Assembly: GCA_016218915.1 (NCBI GenBank) | Contig: JACRCQ010000022.1 | Location: 1-64,000 of the forward strand | DNA: 64,000 nt | Direction of reading: 5' to 3' | Source of the DNA: Deltaproteobacteria bacterium | GTDB taxonomy: Bacteria; Myxococcota_A; Polyangia; Polyangiales; Polyangiaceae | Shown here: positions 1-7,634 of the stretch, one piece after another | Numbering within the stretch: position 1 is the stretch's first letter | Layout of the letters: each line of letters opens with the position of its first letter | Program-made: the position numbers and the translations under genes | The notes under the pieces: model-generated | What the model was told of the DNA's origin: nothing | The model's input: the letters and a program-made list of their open reading frames with translations, nothing else | Database searches by the model: none

Positions 1-136
1 CGGGGTCTGGGTGTGTAGCATCAGGCGCATCGGGTCCTCCGTGTTTCTTGCTTGTGCAAGAGTTGAGACTCACGAAGGGCCCGACCTATTCATCCATCTC
101 GACAAAAACTGGTCGAAATCGGCTCTGGGACAGACA

Positions 137-1099
137 CTAGCTGCAGTCCCCCACGAGCGCCTGGTACAGCCCGGAGCCGCCGTTTCGCCACTGGCAGGGG
201 CCGCGGGCCGGGTCCGACGGATCAGCGGAATCGCACCAGATCACAATCGCGAAGACACCGGAAGAGGCCTGGCAGGGGGGCAATCGATCTGCGAGCGCAC
301 CACCGACCGCAGTCTGGCCGGTCGGCCTGTACTCCAGGAACCAGGGACGAGGGCCAACGGTCGTGAACGTCTTCGTGTACTCGAGGCTCTCCACGAGCAG
401 CTGCGGGTCGCCTTCGGGAACCGTGGTCCCGGCGTAGTAGGACCACGCGCTGAGGGGCTTTCCCACGTTGCTGCGCGCGAGATGGGTCAGCTGAACGCGC
501 CATGAATCAGCGCTCGGCGTAGGCGAGAGATCCACGGGAATGACCTGGAATCCCGGCGCCCCTGGGCCACCATACGCTGCGAGAAGCACAGTCTGACCAT
601 CAGGAAGGTCTACCTCCGCCTCAGCCAGGCTTGAGCCACCGGCCTGCACCTTGACGCCATAGTGACCGGGAAGCGCCTGGAACCTGCAGCCGTCGACATA
701 CGGAGCACGCACGTTCGATGGCCCCGATAGCAGAAAGACAGGCACAGCCGCGTCCAGCCCATAGTCGTTGGGTGCCACCACGGTGATGACCGTCGTGTGC
801 CCGGCCGATGGAAACATCGGAGGCGCCTGGTAGCCATCGCCGCACACGGCGATCTCGCTCGCGTCTGAAGCTTCAAACGCATCGAGCGCGTCCTCGCCTG
901 CCGCATCAATCGCGGTGTCAGCCGCCGCGTCGGTCGTCGCATCCACGCTGCCCTCGGCCGTGGCCTCCTCGGCGGACGCATCCGCCAAGGGCTGCACCAG
1001 CGGGGTTCCTTCGGAGGATGAGCACCCCAGAGAGGCGCCTGCCGCCAGAACCAGCATCATCGCGAAGAGCGTGGACGGGTGCATGGACATGTTGCTCAT
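137..1099 (-). CDS. Lipoprotein with acidic Asp/Ala linker, unknown function
   Basis: A predicted lipoprotein of about 320 residues that I do not recognise. The N-terminus has a hydrophobic stretch ending in a lipobox (GASLGC, Cys about residue 25), so it should be exported and lipidated. A low-complexity Asp/Ala/Glu linker follows to about residue 85, a style shared by many surface lipoproteins here. The folded part begins near CGDGY and holds several Cys and Trp; the segment around FQVIPVDLSP vaguely resembles DUF4397-type beta domains, but I would not assign it. I chose the ATG at 1099 because GAGGAAAGGA lies about 10 bases upstream and it puts the signal peptide at the N-terminus; the reading frame is open for a further 37 codons upstream. 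It lies downstream of the transaldolase gene on the same strand. Confidence 0.75.
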   Translation of the reverse strand: MSNMSMHPSTLFAMMLVLAAGASLGCSSSEGTPLVQPLADASAEEATAEGSVDATTDAAADTAIDAAGEDALDAFEASDASEIAVCGDGYQAPPMFPSAGHTTVITVVAPNDYGLDAAVPVFLLSGPSNVRAPYVDGCRFQALPGHYGVKVQAGGSSLAEAEVDLPDGQTVLLAAYGGPGAPGFQVIPVDLSPTPSADSWRVQLTHLARSNVGKPLSAWSYYAGTTVPEGDPQLLVESLEYTKTFTTVGPRPWFLEYRPTGQTAVGGALADRLPPCQASSGVFAIVIWCDSADPSDPARGPCQWRNGGSGLYQALVGDCS

Positions 1100-1228
1100 G
1101 GAAGCCTGGTCCTTTCCTCGAGTTTCGAGGTCGCCGAACGCCCGCGCAGCTCGCAGCGATCGACATCGTCCTTCTCCCTGGCTATGTCCGCTGGTCCGAG
1201 AATTGATCACAGAATCGCGTGATTCAGC

Positions 1229-2362
1229 TCACCCCCTGCTCCCTGAGATCGTCGCTGCCCTCTCCGAGACCACCGAGATCAACGACTCGTAGGACCTCGC
1301 AAAGGACGCAACGCCTTCCTCCTCCAGGCGACCGAGCACCGCTGGCAAGTCGATCCCGGCCGATGCCAGCGCAGCGATCGTCTCACGCGCAGTCTCCAGC
1401 TCCTGATCGACCCGAACGACCGGCCTGCCGTGGTCCTTGTACGCAGCAAGCGTTGCAGGAGGCATGGTGTTCACCGTGTCGGGTCCGATCAGTGCCTCCA
1501 CGTAGTAGACATCCGGATAGCTCGGGTTCTTCGACGACGTGCTCGCCCACAGGGGGCGTTGACGCTGGGCACCTCGCGCCGACAGGTCGGCGAATCCGTC
1601 GCCTCCGAAGGTTCGAGCAAATGCCTTGTAGGCGAGCTTGGCATTGGCAATGGCTGCCTTGCCTTTCAAGGTGCGAAGCCTCTCCTGGCCCCGGCCTCCA
1701 GCAGCGATCCTGTCATCGAGCAGCTGGTCCACCGCACTGTCCACGCGGCTCACGAAGAAGCTCGCTACTGAGGCGACGGACCGGACATCTCCCCCGGATG
1801 CCGCTCGTTTGCGCAAACCGCGGATGTAAGCGCCCATGACCGCCTGATAGCGCTCGATCGAGAAGATCAGCGTCACGTTGACGTTGATCCCGTCTGCAAT
1901 GGCAGCCTCGATCGCGGGCACTCCGGCCGCGGTCGCAGGGATCTTCACCATCAGGTTCCGACGATCCACGGTGCGCCAGTAGCGTCGCGCCTCGTCGAGG
2001 GTCTTGCCTGTATCGTGCGCAAGCTTCGGGGAGACTTCGATGCTGACGAATCCGTCCTTGCCGCGGGTTCGCTCGAACACCGGCATGAACAGCGCCGCCG
2101 CGTTGCGGATGTCCTCGACGGAAAGCGCCTCGAAGATGGCCTCAGCGCTCTTTCCCTCCCTTGCGAGCCTGCGGATCGCCTCGTCGTAGATCTCGCTCTT
2201 GGCGATCGCCTGCTCGAAGATCGTGGGATTCGAGGTCAACCCGGTGATTTCGCCCTCCTCGATCATCCGCGCGAGGATCCCGCTGGTGAGCAAGTCCCGT
2301 CGGATGTTGTCGTGCCACGGCGACTGACCAAGACGTTGAAGGGCAAGCAGTGGATTTGTCAT
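1229..2362 (-). CDS. tal: Transaldolase
   Basis: Transaldolase of the non-oxidative pentose phosphate pathway, moving a dihydroxyacetone unit between sugar phosphates in the cytoplasm. At 377 residues it has the length of the long class found in actinobacteria and cyanobacteria. The N-terminus (IRRDLLTSGILARMI, then GLTSNPTIFEQAI) is the family signature, and MVKIPAT (about 145-151) carries the Schiff-base lysine. The segment INVNVTLIFSIERY is the conserved strand-helix after it, and SLEVSP-like and DPxxNTMP-like motifs are also present. A GGGAGA purine stretch lies just before the ATG. The gene is divergent from the glycosidase gene that starts at 2578. Confidence 0.95.
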   Translation of the reverse strand: MTNPLLALQRLGQSPWHDNIRRDLLTSGILARMIEEGEITGLTSNPTIFEQAIAKSEIYDEAIRRLAREGKSAEAIFEALSVEDIRNAAALFMPVFERTRGKDGFVSIEVSPKLAHDTGKTLDEARRYWRTVDRRNLMVKIPATAAGVPAIEAAIADGINVNVTLIFSIERYQAVMGAYIRGLRKRAASGGDVRSVASVASFFVSRVDSAVDQLLDDRIAAGGRGQERLRTLKGKAAIANAKLAYKAFARTFGGDGFADLSARGAQRQRPLWASTSSKNPSYPDVYYVEALIGPDTVNTMPPATLAAYKDHGRPVVRVDQELETARETIAALASAGIDLPAVLGRLEEEGVASFARSYESLISVVSERAATISGSRG

Positions 2363-2577
2363 GCGATCTCCCAGGTGCAGGTGAGAGGTTTGTGGAGCCG
2401 CAGAGGTTCAGCTGCACCTGGGTGGTGGCCAGAATTCTTTCTTGCGCGTGAGCCCTTGGCACGCTCAAGCGATCACGGGTTCCAGGCGCAGCACCGCTTC
2501 AATGCGTCTGCGGCTCTGGCGTTCGCATGGGCTGTACCCCAAGGTCGCCTTTCATGGGCCTCGATCGCGCCAGCACG

Positions 2578-5235
2578 ATGACTTCTCGCAGCCAGCGACC
2601 TTCCACCCCCGAGCACCAGCGAATCGAATCCACACGCCTGCGCATCGAGGATTGGAAGAAGTGGGGCCCCTACCTGGCGGAGCGCTCCTGGGGCACGGTC
2701 CGGGAGGACTACTCGGCACAAGGCGATGCCTGGAATGACTTTCCGTTCGAGCACGCCCGAAGCCGGGCGTACCGTTGGTGCGAGGACGGCCTGGCTGGGA
2801 TTTGCGACCGCGAGCAGCGGCTGTGCTTCGGCCTGGCTCTGTGGAACGGGAACGACCCGATTCTCAAGGAGCGCTTGTTTGGCGTGACGGGACCGCAGGG
2901 CAATCACGGGGAGGCGGTCAAGGAGTGCTACTTCTATCTCGACAACACTCCGACGCATTCGTACATGCGAATGCTGTACAAGTATCCCCAAGCCGCCTTT
3001 CCGTACCGCCAGCTCATCGACGAGAATGGCCGCCGCGGACGTGACGCACCCGAATTCGACCTGCGCGACACGCGCGTCTTCGATCAGGATCGCTACTGGG
3101 ACGTGTTCATCGAGTACGCAAAGAGCGCGCCTGACGACATCCTGATCCGCATCACGCTCTGCAATCGCGGGGCTGCTTCTGCGTTGCTGCACGTGCTCGG
3201 AGTGCTCTGGTTCAGGAACACCTGGTCCTGGGATGACCCGGAAGGCGATCGGCCCAGGCTCTGGTCGCCTTCGTCCCAGCACATCCGGGCGGCCCATCCT
3301 ACGCTTGGCGAGATGAGCCTCCACAGCCCCCAGGCTGCGCAGCTCCTGTTCACGGAGAACGACTCCAACCTGGAGCGGCTCTGGGGCGTGGCGAACCGAT
3401 CCCCTTACGTGAAAGACGCCCTGGACGAGGCCATCGTGCGCGGTCGGCTGGACAAGGCCAATCCCGCGATGACGGGAACTCGCGCCGCCGCGCAACACGT
3501 GGTGCGCGTGGAGGGCGGCGGGCAAGCGGTCCTTCGAATGCGGCTGACGGCAGCAGACCTGTCCGAGCCGCTCGCAGACTTCGAGCCGGTGTTCGCGATG
3601 CGAGCCCGGGAAGCGGACGCGTTCCACGCTACGCTGCATCCTGCATCACACACGGAAGATGAACGCCGCGTGCAGCGTCAGGCTTTCGCCGGCCTTCTGT
3701 GGAGCAAGCAGTACTACCATTACGACATTGCGAAGTGGATCGAGGGTGATCCTGCTGGTCCCACACCTCCGGCCAGCAGGCATTCCGGGCGCAACCACGA
3801 GTGGTCGCACCTGCACTGCTCGGACATTCTCTCCATGCCGGATAAGTGGGAGTACCCCTGGTTCGCTGCCTGGGATCTCGCCTTCCACTGCATCGCACTG
3901 GCCCCGGTGGATCCGGTCCTGGCGAAGCGCCAGCTCGTGCTGCTCTTGCGCGAATGGTACATGCATCCCAACGGGCAGATTCCTGCATACGAGTGGGAGT
4001 TCAGCGACGTGAACCCGCCGGTGCACGCCTGGGCTGCATGGCGCGTATACAAGATCGATCAGAAAGTCTCGGGCCTCGCAGACCGAGAGTTCCTCGAGCG
4101 AGTGTTTCTCAAGCTCCTCTTGAACTTCACCTGGTGGGTCAATCGAAAGGACGCCACAGGCAAGAACGTCTTCCAAGGCGGGTTCCTCGGAATGGACAAC
4201 ATCGGTGTCTTCGACCGAAGCCGTCCGATGCCCCATGGCGGCACCCTGGAGCAGAGCGATGGCACCAGCTGGATGGGCATGTTCTGCCTGAACATGCTCG
4301 TCATCGCTCTGGAGCTGGCTCGGTCCGAGCCCGCCTATGAAGATGTGGCCACGAAGTTCTTCGAGCACTTCATGTACATCGCCGATGCGATGGACCATGT
4401 CGGCGGGGACATCGAGCTGTGGAGCGAGCGTGACGGTTTCTTCTACGATGTCCTGAAGACTCCAGGGCGCCCCGCCTTCAAGCTCCGCGTGCGGTCCATG
4501 GTCGGGCTCATACCGCTGCTCGCCGTGGAGACCATCGAGCCGCATTTGCTCGACGAACTTCCGAGGTTCGCCCGGCGGATGGACTGGTTCCTGACCCATC
4601 GTCCGCGCATGGCCCGCCTCGTGTCGAGGTGGCAGGTCCCCGGCGCTGGCTCACGGCGCCTCCTGGCCTTGCTTCGCGGCCACCGCATGAAGCGAGTCCT
4701 GAAGCGCATGCTCGACCCTGAGGAGTTCCTCTCCGAGCACGGCGTCCGCTCTCTTTCCAAGGTCCATGCACACCACCCGTACGAGCTGCAGCTCGGTGAC
4801 CTGGCGTGGTCAGTCGCATACGATCCAGGCGTTTCCCGGGTCGATCTCTTTGGCGGCAACTCCAACTGGCGAGGTCCGGTGTGGATGCCGGTCAACTACC
4901 TGCTCATCGAAGCGCTGCAAAAGTTCCACCACTACTATTCCGACGACTTCCGCGTGGAATGCCCGACCGGGTCCGGCAAGCTGCTGTCCCTGGGCGAGGT
5001 CGCTGACGAGCTCGCACGGCGAATGGTGTCGCTGTTCCTGCGCGACGCCAGCGGGCGGCGGGCGTATCTCGGCCCTGACGACACGCGGCAGTCTGACCCC
5101 TTGTGGCGCGATCACGTGCTGTTCCACGAATACTTCGACGGTGATACCGGACTCGGGCTCGGAGCCTCGCACCAGACAGGCTGGACTGCGCTGGTTGCCA
5201 AGCTGCTGCAGTCAACGCGAGCGCGAGGGCTCTGA
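2578..5235 (+). CDS. GH63/MGH1-type glycoside hydrolase
   Basis: A large (about 885 residues) cytoplasmic-looking glucosidase of the GH63 / MGH1-type (alpha/alpha)6-barrel group. Landmarks are an N-terminal RxxxWKKWGPYLxERxWGTVREDY segment, GVTGPQGNHGEAVKECY, and in the catalytic half HLHCSDILSMPDKWEYPWFAAWDLAFH, WYMHPNGQIPAYEW and GNSNWRGPVWMPVNYLLIEAL. The acid residues in the AWD and PAYEW motifs are likely catalytic by family analogy. No signal peptide is visible. Substrate is unknown; relatives act on glucosylglycerate, mannosylglycerate or trehalose-type osmolytes. The start is uncertain: ATG codons at 2554 and 2578 and an upstream start at 2527 are in frame, and none has a good Shine-Dalgarno. 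The 3' end overlaps the convergent phosphoesterase gene by 24 bases. Confidence 0.85.
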   Translation: MTSRSQRPSTPEHQRIESTRLRIEDWKKWGPYLAERSWGTVREDYSAQGDAWNDFPFEHARSRAYRWCEDGLAGICDREQRLCFGLALWNGNDPILKERLFGVTGPQGNHGEAVKECYFYLDNTPTHSYMRMLYKYPQAAFPYRQLIDENGRRGRDAPEFDLRDTRVFDQDRYWDVFIEYAKSAPDDILIRITLCNRGAASALLHVLGVLWFRNTWSWDDPEGDRPRLWSPSSQHIRAAHPTLGEMSLHSPQAAQLLFTENDSNLERLWGVANRSPYVKDALDEAIVRGRLDKANPAMTGTRAAAQHVVRVEGGGQAVLRMRLTAADLSEPLADFEPVFAMRAREADAFHATLHPASHTEDERRVQRQAFAGLLWSKQYYHYDIAKWIEGDPAGPTPPASRHSGRNHEWSHLHCSDILSMPDKWEYPWFAAWDLAFHCIALAPVDPVLAKRQLVLLLREWYMHPNGQIPAYEWEFSDVNPPVHAWAAWRVYKIDQKVSGLADREFLERVFLKLLLNFTWWVNRKDATGKNVFQGGFLGMDNIGVFDRSRPMPHGGTLEQSDGTSWMGMFCLNMLVIALELARSEPAYEDVATKFFEHFMYIADAMDHVGGDIELWSERDGFFYDVLKTPGRPAFKLRVRSMVGLIPLLAVETIEPHLLDELPRFARRMDWFLTHRPRMARLVSRWQVPGAGSRRLLALLRGHRMKRVLKRMLDPEEFLSEHGVRSLSKVHAHHPYELQLGDLAWSVAYDPGVSRVDLFGGNSNWRGPVWMPVNYLLIEALQKFHHYYSDDFRVECPTGSGKLLSLGEVADELARRMVSLFLRDASGRRAYLGPDDTRQSDPLWRDHVLFHEYFDGDTGLGLGASHQTGWTALVAKLLQSTRARGL

Positions 5236-6816
5236 TCGGTCCGAGGAATGGGTGCGTCGACGACGCCTGAGGTTGAAGCCAAGGATCAGGAGCGCTCCGA
5301 CGCTGGCGAAAGCGCCACCGGAACCTGGTGCGGTCCTGCACCCACAGCCTCCGGAAGACTCTTCTGGCGCCGCCGGACACGCGCCTCCGTTGCCCGAGGT
5401 CCCAGAGCCCCCTGCGCCTGCCTGCGCGCTGCCACCTGCCGCTGGCGCGCCGGCACCCCCTTCAGGAGCGCCGCCTCCACCTGCCTGGGCCCCTCCCCCT
5501 CCTGCAACCCCACCGCCGCCGTCCGCTCCGCTGCTGCCCCCCTGCCCCCCGCTCCCTCCTACCCCACCGTCGGGTACCAAGGCGTCATCCGGAAGCGGAG
5601 CGCAAGGGCCCATGGAGAACGGAACCGTGATCTTCTTGGTGCTCTGCTTGCCTCCCACCGTGGCGGTCACGGTCAGCTCGTGACGTCCTGCGGTCAGGGT
5701 AGTGGTGTCCAGCTCTCCTTCCCACAGAGACGGCGAGCCAGGCGTGTTGGAGAGCGGCACAGGGCTGAGCCCACCCACGGAAGCGGTTACGCTGGAAGGC
5801 GCGTCGAGCGAGAAGACCAGCGCGCGCACCGGGTTGTCCACGCGGTCCTTGCAGACCATGTACGCCCATGGATTCAGGGTCTCACTGCCCCGCAGCGTGT
5901 GGCTCACTGGCGCGGTGATGACAATGAGGGGCCAGGGAGCCAGGACGTCCGTAGCTCCGTAGATGAAGGCGTTGTGATCCACGACCCCCACCGCGAGATT
6001 CTGCTCGTCGCTCTGCCCCAGGCTCTTGAGCTGATTGGACACGATGTACGGGGAGCTCGAAAGATACTCCTCCAATTGATGCTTGTGCCCGTGCACGTAG
6101 AACGCGCCACCGTAGGCCTCGAGCAGGGTCGTGACCTCTGCCCCGCCCGGGGGCTCCTCCAGGGGATGGTGCGCGAACACGATCGTCAGGGCTGCGTCCT
6201 TGTGCTCCTCCAGCCCGCTGCTCAACGCAGCAATGCCTTCGGCCGTGAACGCGGGCTTCTGGGGTGACATCGCGGGCTGGCCGACGCCCGCGCTGTTGAG
6301 GCCGAAGAACGCGATCTTGTGACCGAGCCCGGTGGTGTGGGTCCAGGAGCCATGGGGCAGGCCCGTGGTCTTGCCCTGCAGCGAGTGCCCGAGATACCAG
6401 GTCAGGCCGATGTCGCCGTAGCCATCGTGATTGCCAGGCAGGTCATGGTAGTTCGCAGGCAGCATTCCGGCATCGGTGTAGGCCTTCTCGTAGTCGTACC
6501 AATCCTCTGGCTCCTGACCTGCGTACAACACGTGATTCAGAGAGCCGTTGTTCAGATCCCCGGTTGCCACCACGAAGACCGGCTTGATCACCTTGTGGCC
6601 CTCGCCTAGAACGAACGCGAGACGGGGGAGAGCATCTGGCCCCATGATCCCGGAGCCGACATGGATGTCCGTGATGTGAAGGAACCAGAACACGTCCTTG
6701 GAGCCGCGGGCGTAGTGCGCCGATCCAGGCCCATTCGCCCACGCGGGCGTTGCGAGGGAAACCGCGATCAGCCCCGCTGCCAGGGCGCTTGCACGCATTG
6801 CTCTGTTCTTTGCCAT
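5212..6816 (-). CDS. TMEM62-like metallophosphoesterase with MYXO-CTERM tail
   Basis: A secreted calcineurin-like phosphoesterase of about 534 residues. After a signal peptide ending near ATPAWA (residue 27), the metal ligands are seen in order: D50 and H52 (TDIHVG), D87 (GDLNNG), N129-H130-D131 (GNHD), HHPLEE, and HGHKH. A beta-domain follows with WPLIVITAP, VRALVFSLDAPSSVTASVGG and LTAGRHELTVTATVGG; this order matches the ectodomain of eukaryotic TMEM62 as I know it. A Gly/Ala-rich linker then leads to GCGCRTA, a hydrophobic helix and RRRRR, a MYXO-CTERM-like anchor. Most likely it is displayed on the outer surface. The start at 6816 is chosen because it puts the signal peptide first. The substrate is unknown. 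Confidence 0.88.
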   Translation of the reverse strand: MAKNRAMRASALAAGLIAVSLATPAWANGPGSAHYARGSKDVFWFLHITDIHVGSGIMGPDALPRLAFVLGEGHKVIKPVFVVATGDLNNGSLNHVLYAGQEPEDWYDYEKAYTDAGMLPANYHDLPGNHDGYGDIGLTWYLGHSLQGKTTGLPHGSWTHTTGLGHKIAFFGLNSAGVGQPAMSPQKPAFTAEGIAALSSGLEEHKDAALTIVFAHHPLEEPPGGAEVTTLLEAYGGAFYVHGHKHQLEEYLSSSPYIVSNQLKSLGQSDEQNLAVGVVDHNAFIYGATDVLAPWPLIVITAPVSHTLRGSETLNPWAYMVCKDRVDNPVRALVFSLDAPSSVTASVGGLSPVPLSNTPGSPSLWEGELDTTTLTAGRHELTVTATVGGKQSTKKITVPFSMGPCAPLPDDALVPDGGVGGSGGQGGSSGADGGGGVAGGGGAQAGGGGAPEGGAGAPAAGGSAQAGAGGSGTSGNGGACPAAPEESSGGCGCRTAPGSGGAFASVGALLILGFNLRRRRRTHSSDRSEPSRSR

Positions 6817-7287
6817 TGCCGGATCGACGTCGCCCGTCCGAGTCGTGTGCACCTTCGTTGCCACCAGGACCATCCCGGAGCACCGTTCAGGCTACATCAT
6901 CGGTCCGGCGCGCGTCGAGTCGTTCCGGCTCTCACGCAGGTTCGCTCCATTGTCCCTGGCGCATCCTCGGCCATCCGTGGGAGCCGGGACCACAGCCCGC
7001 GCGATGTCCGGAGTCTGCGGATCAGCCCGACATCTGCCCAGCCAGCCATCGATTCGGCCGGCGCCCCATCGCTGGCTGGTGGTTCGAGCGGGTCCATCAA
7101 CGGCCCGCGCTGGTGAGCGCGAAGGCGCGCGGCTGTCCAGGCGTCGAGCCGCCCGCGGGCAACAAGCGAGCAAGCGGCAAGAGCAGCCGACATCGGCCAG
7201 CGAGTAGGGCCAGCGGGCAGAGGCGAGTGGCAAGGGGCAAGCCCAAGCGAGCCAGCGAGCGCTGCCATGCCGGCCACACGACCGCGA

Positions 7288-7313
7288 CCCGCTACCCACT
7301 ACCCACTACCCCC
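7288..7313 (-). repeat. G-quadruplex motif with three 4-nt loops
   Basis: On the minus strand four runs of at least three G are separated by exactly four bases each (loops TAGT, TAGT and TAGC), because the plus strand carries C-runs at 7288-7290, 7295-7297, 7302-7304 and 7309-7313. This meets the classical G-quadruplex pattern and sits between the divergent promoters of the phosphoesterase and protease genes. Whether it folds in vivo cannot be told from sequence. Confidence 0.6.
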
Positions 7314-7602
7314 GGCGCCCTACACGCTCGCCAAAGCGGGGTGAGCGAGCCGCCGCCAGGGGGTGGGCACGCGCGTGAATCTGGCCCAAGTGCGGGGAGG
7401 CGGCGGCGAGCGACAGGGCATTGCGAACTTGTGCACGCCGCTACAGCACGACGGCGACGGCTGTGATTCCGGTGGAACATGGACGAACCCAGGCGCAAAC
7501 GCTCCGATCACGAATCAGGCCTGGGCTCCCACGCTCACCCATCCTCCCGGACGCTCTGCGACCTCGGCTGGGTCGGGCGACGGCGACACGCCGACAGCGC
7601 GG

Positions 7603-7611
7603 TGGTAGGGT
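7603..7611 (+). promoter_or_regulatory. Extended -10 promoter for the papain-like protease gene
   Basis: TGGTAGGGT has the TGnTAnnnT form of an extended -10 element. A start of transcription about 7 bases further gives a leader of about 17 bases that contains GGAGGA (7625-7630), which supports the GTG start at 7635. No -35 box is obvious. Confidence 0.45.
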
Positions 7612-7634
7612 GCGGCACCGTTCTGGAGGACATC

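Larger units (their letters stand above)
6817..7634. other. Long intergenic region between divergent surface-protein genes
   Basis: About 0.8 kb without a supportable gene. The middle (roughly 7100-7280) is low complexity, built from scrambled AGCGAG, GGCAAG and GCCAGCG units. It is followed by a C-tract array (7288-7313) and, at the right end, an extended -10 promoter for the protease gene. Short open frames in this region have no ribosome binding site and an unconvincing composition. Confidence 0.6.

Noticed and set aside
99..116. TCGAC...GTCGA stem near the left edge as a terminator
   Set aside because: Only a five-base stem and no T-tract; too weak to list.
2457..2470. TTGGCACG...AAGC upstream of the glycosidase gene, resembling a sigma-54 promoter
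   Set aside because: GG and GC are 11, not 12, bases apart; sigma-54 spacing is strict.
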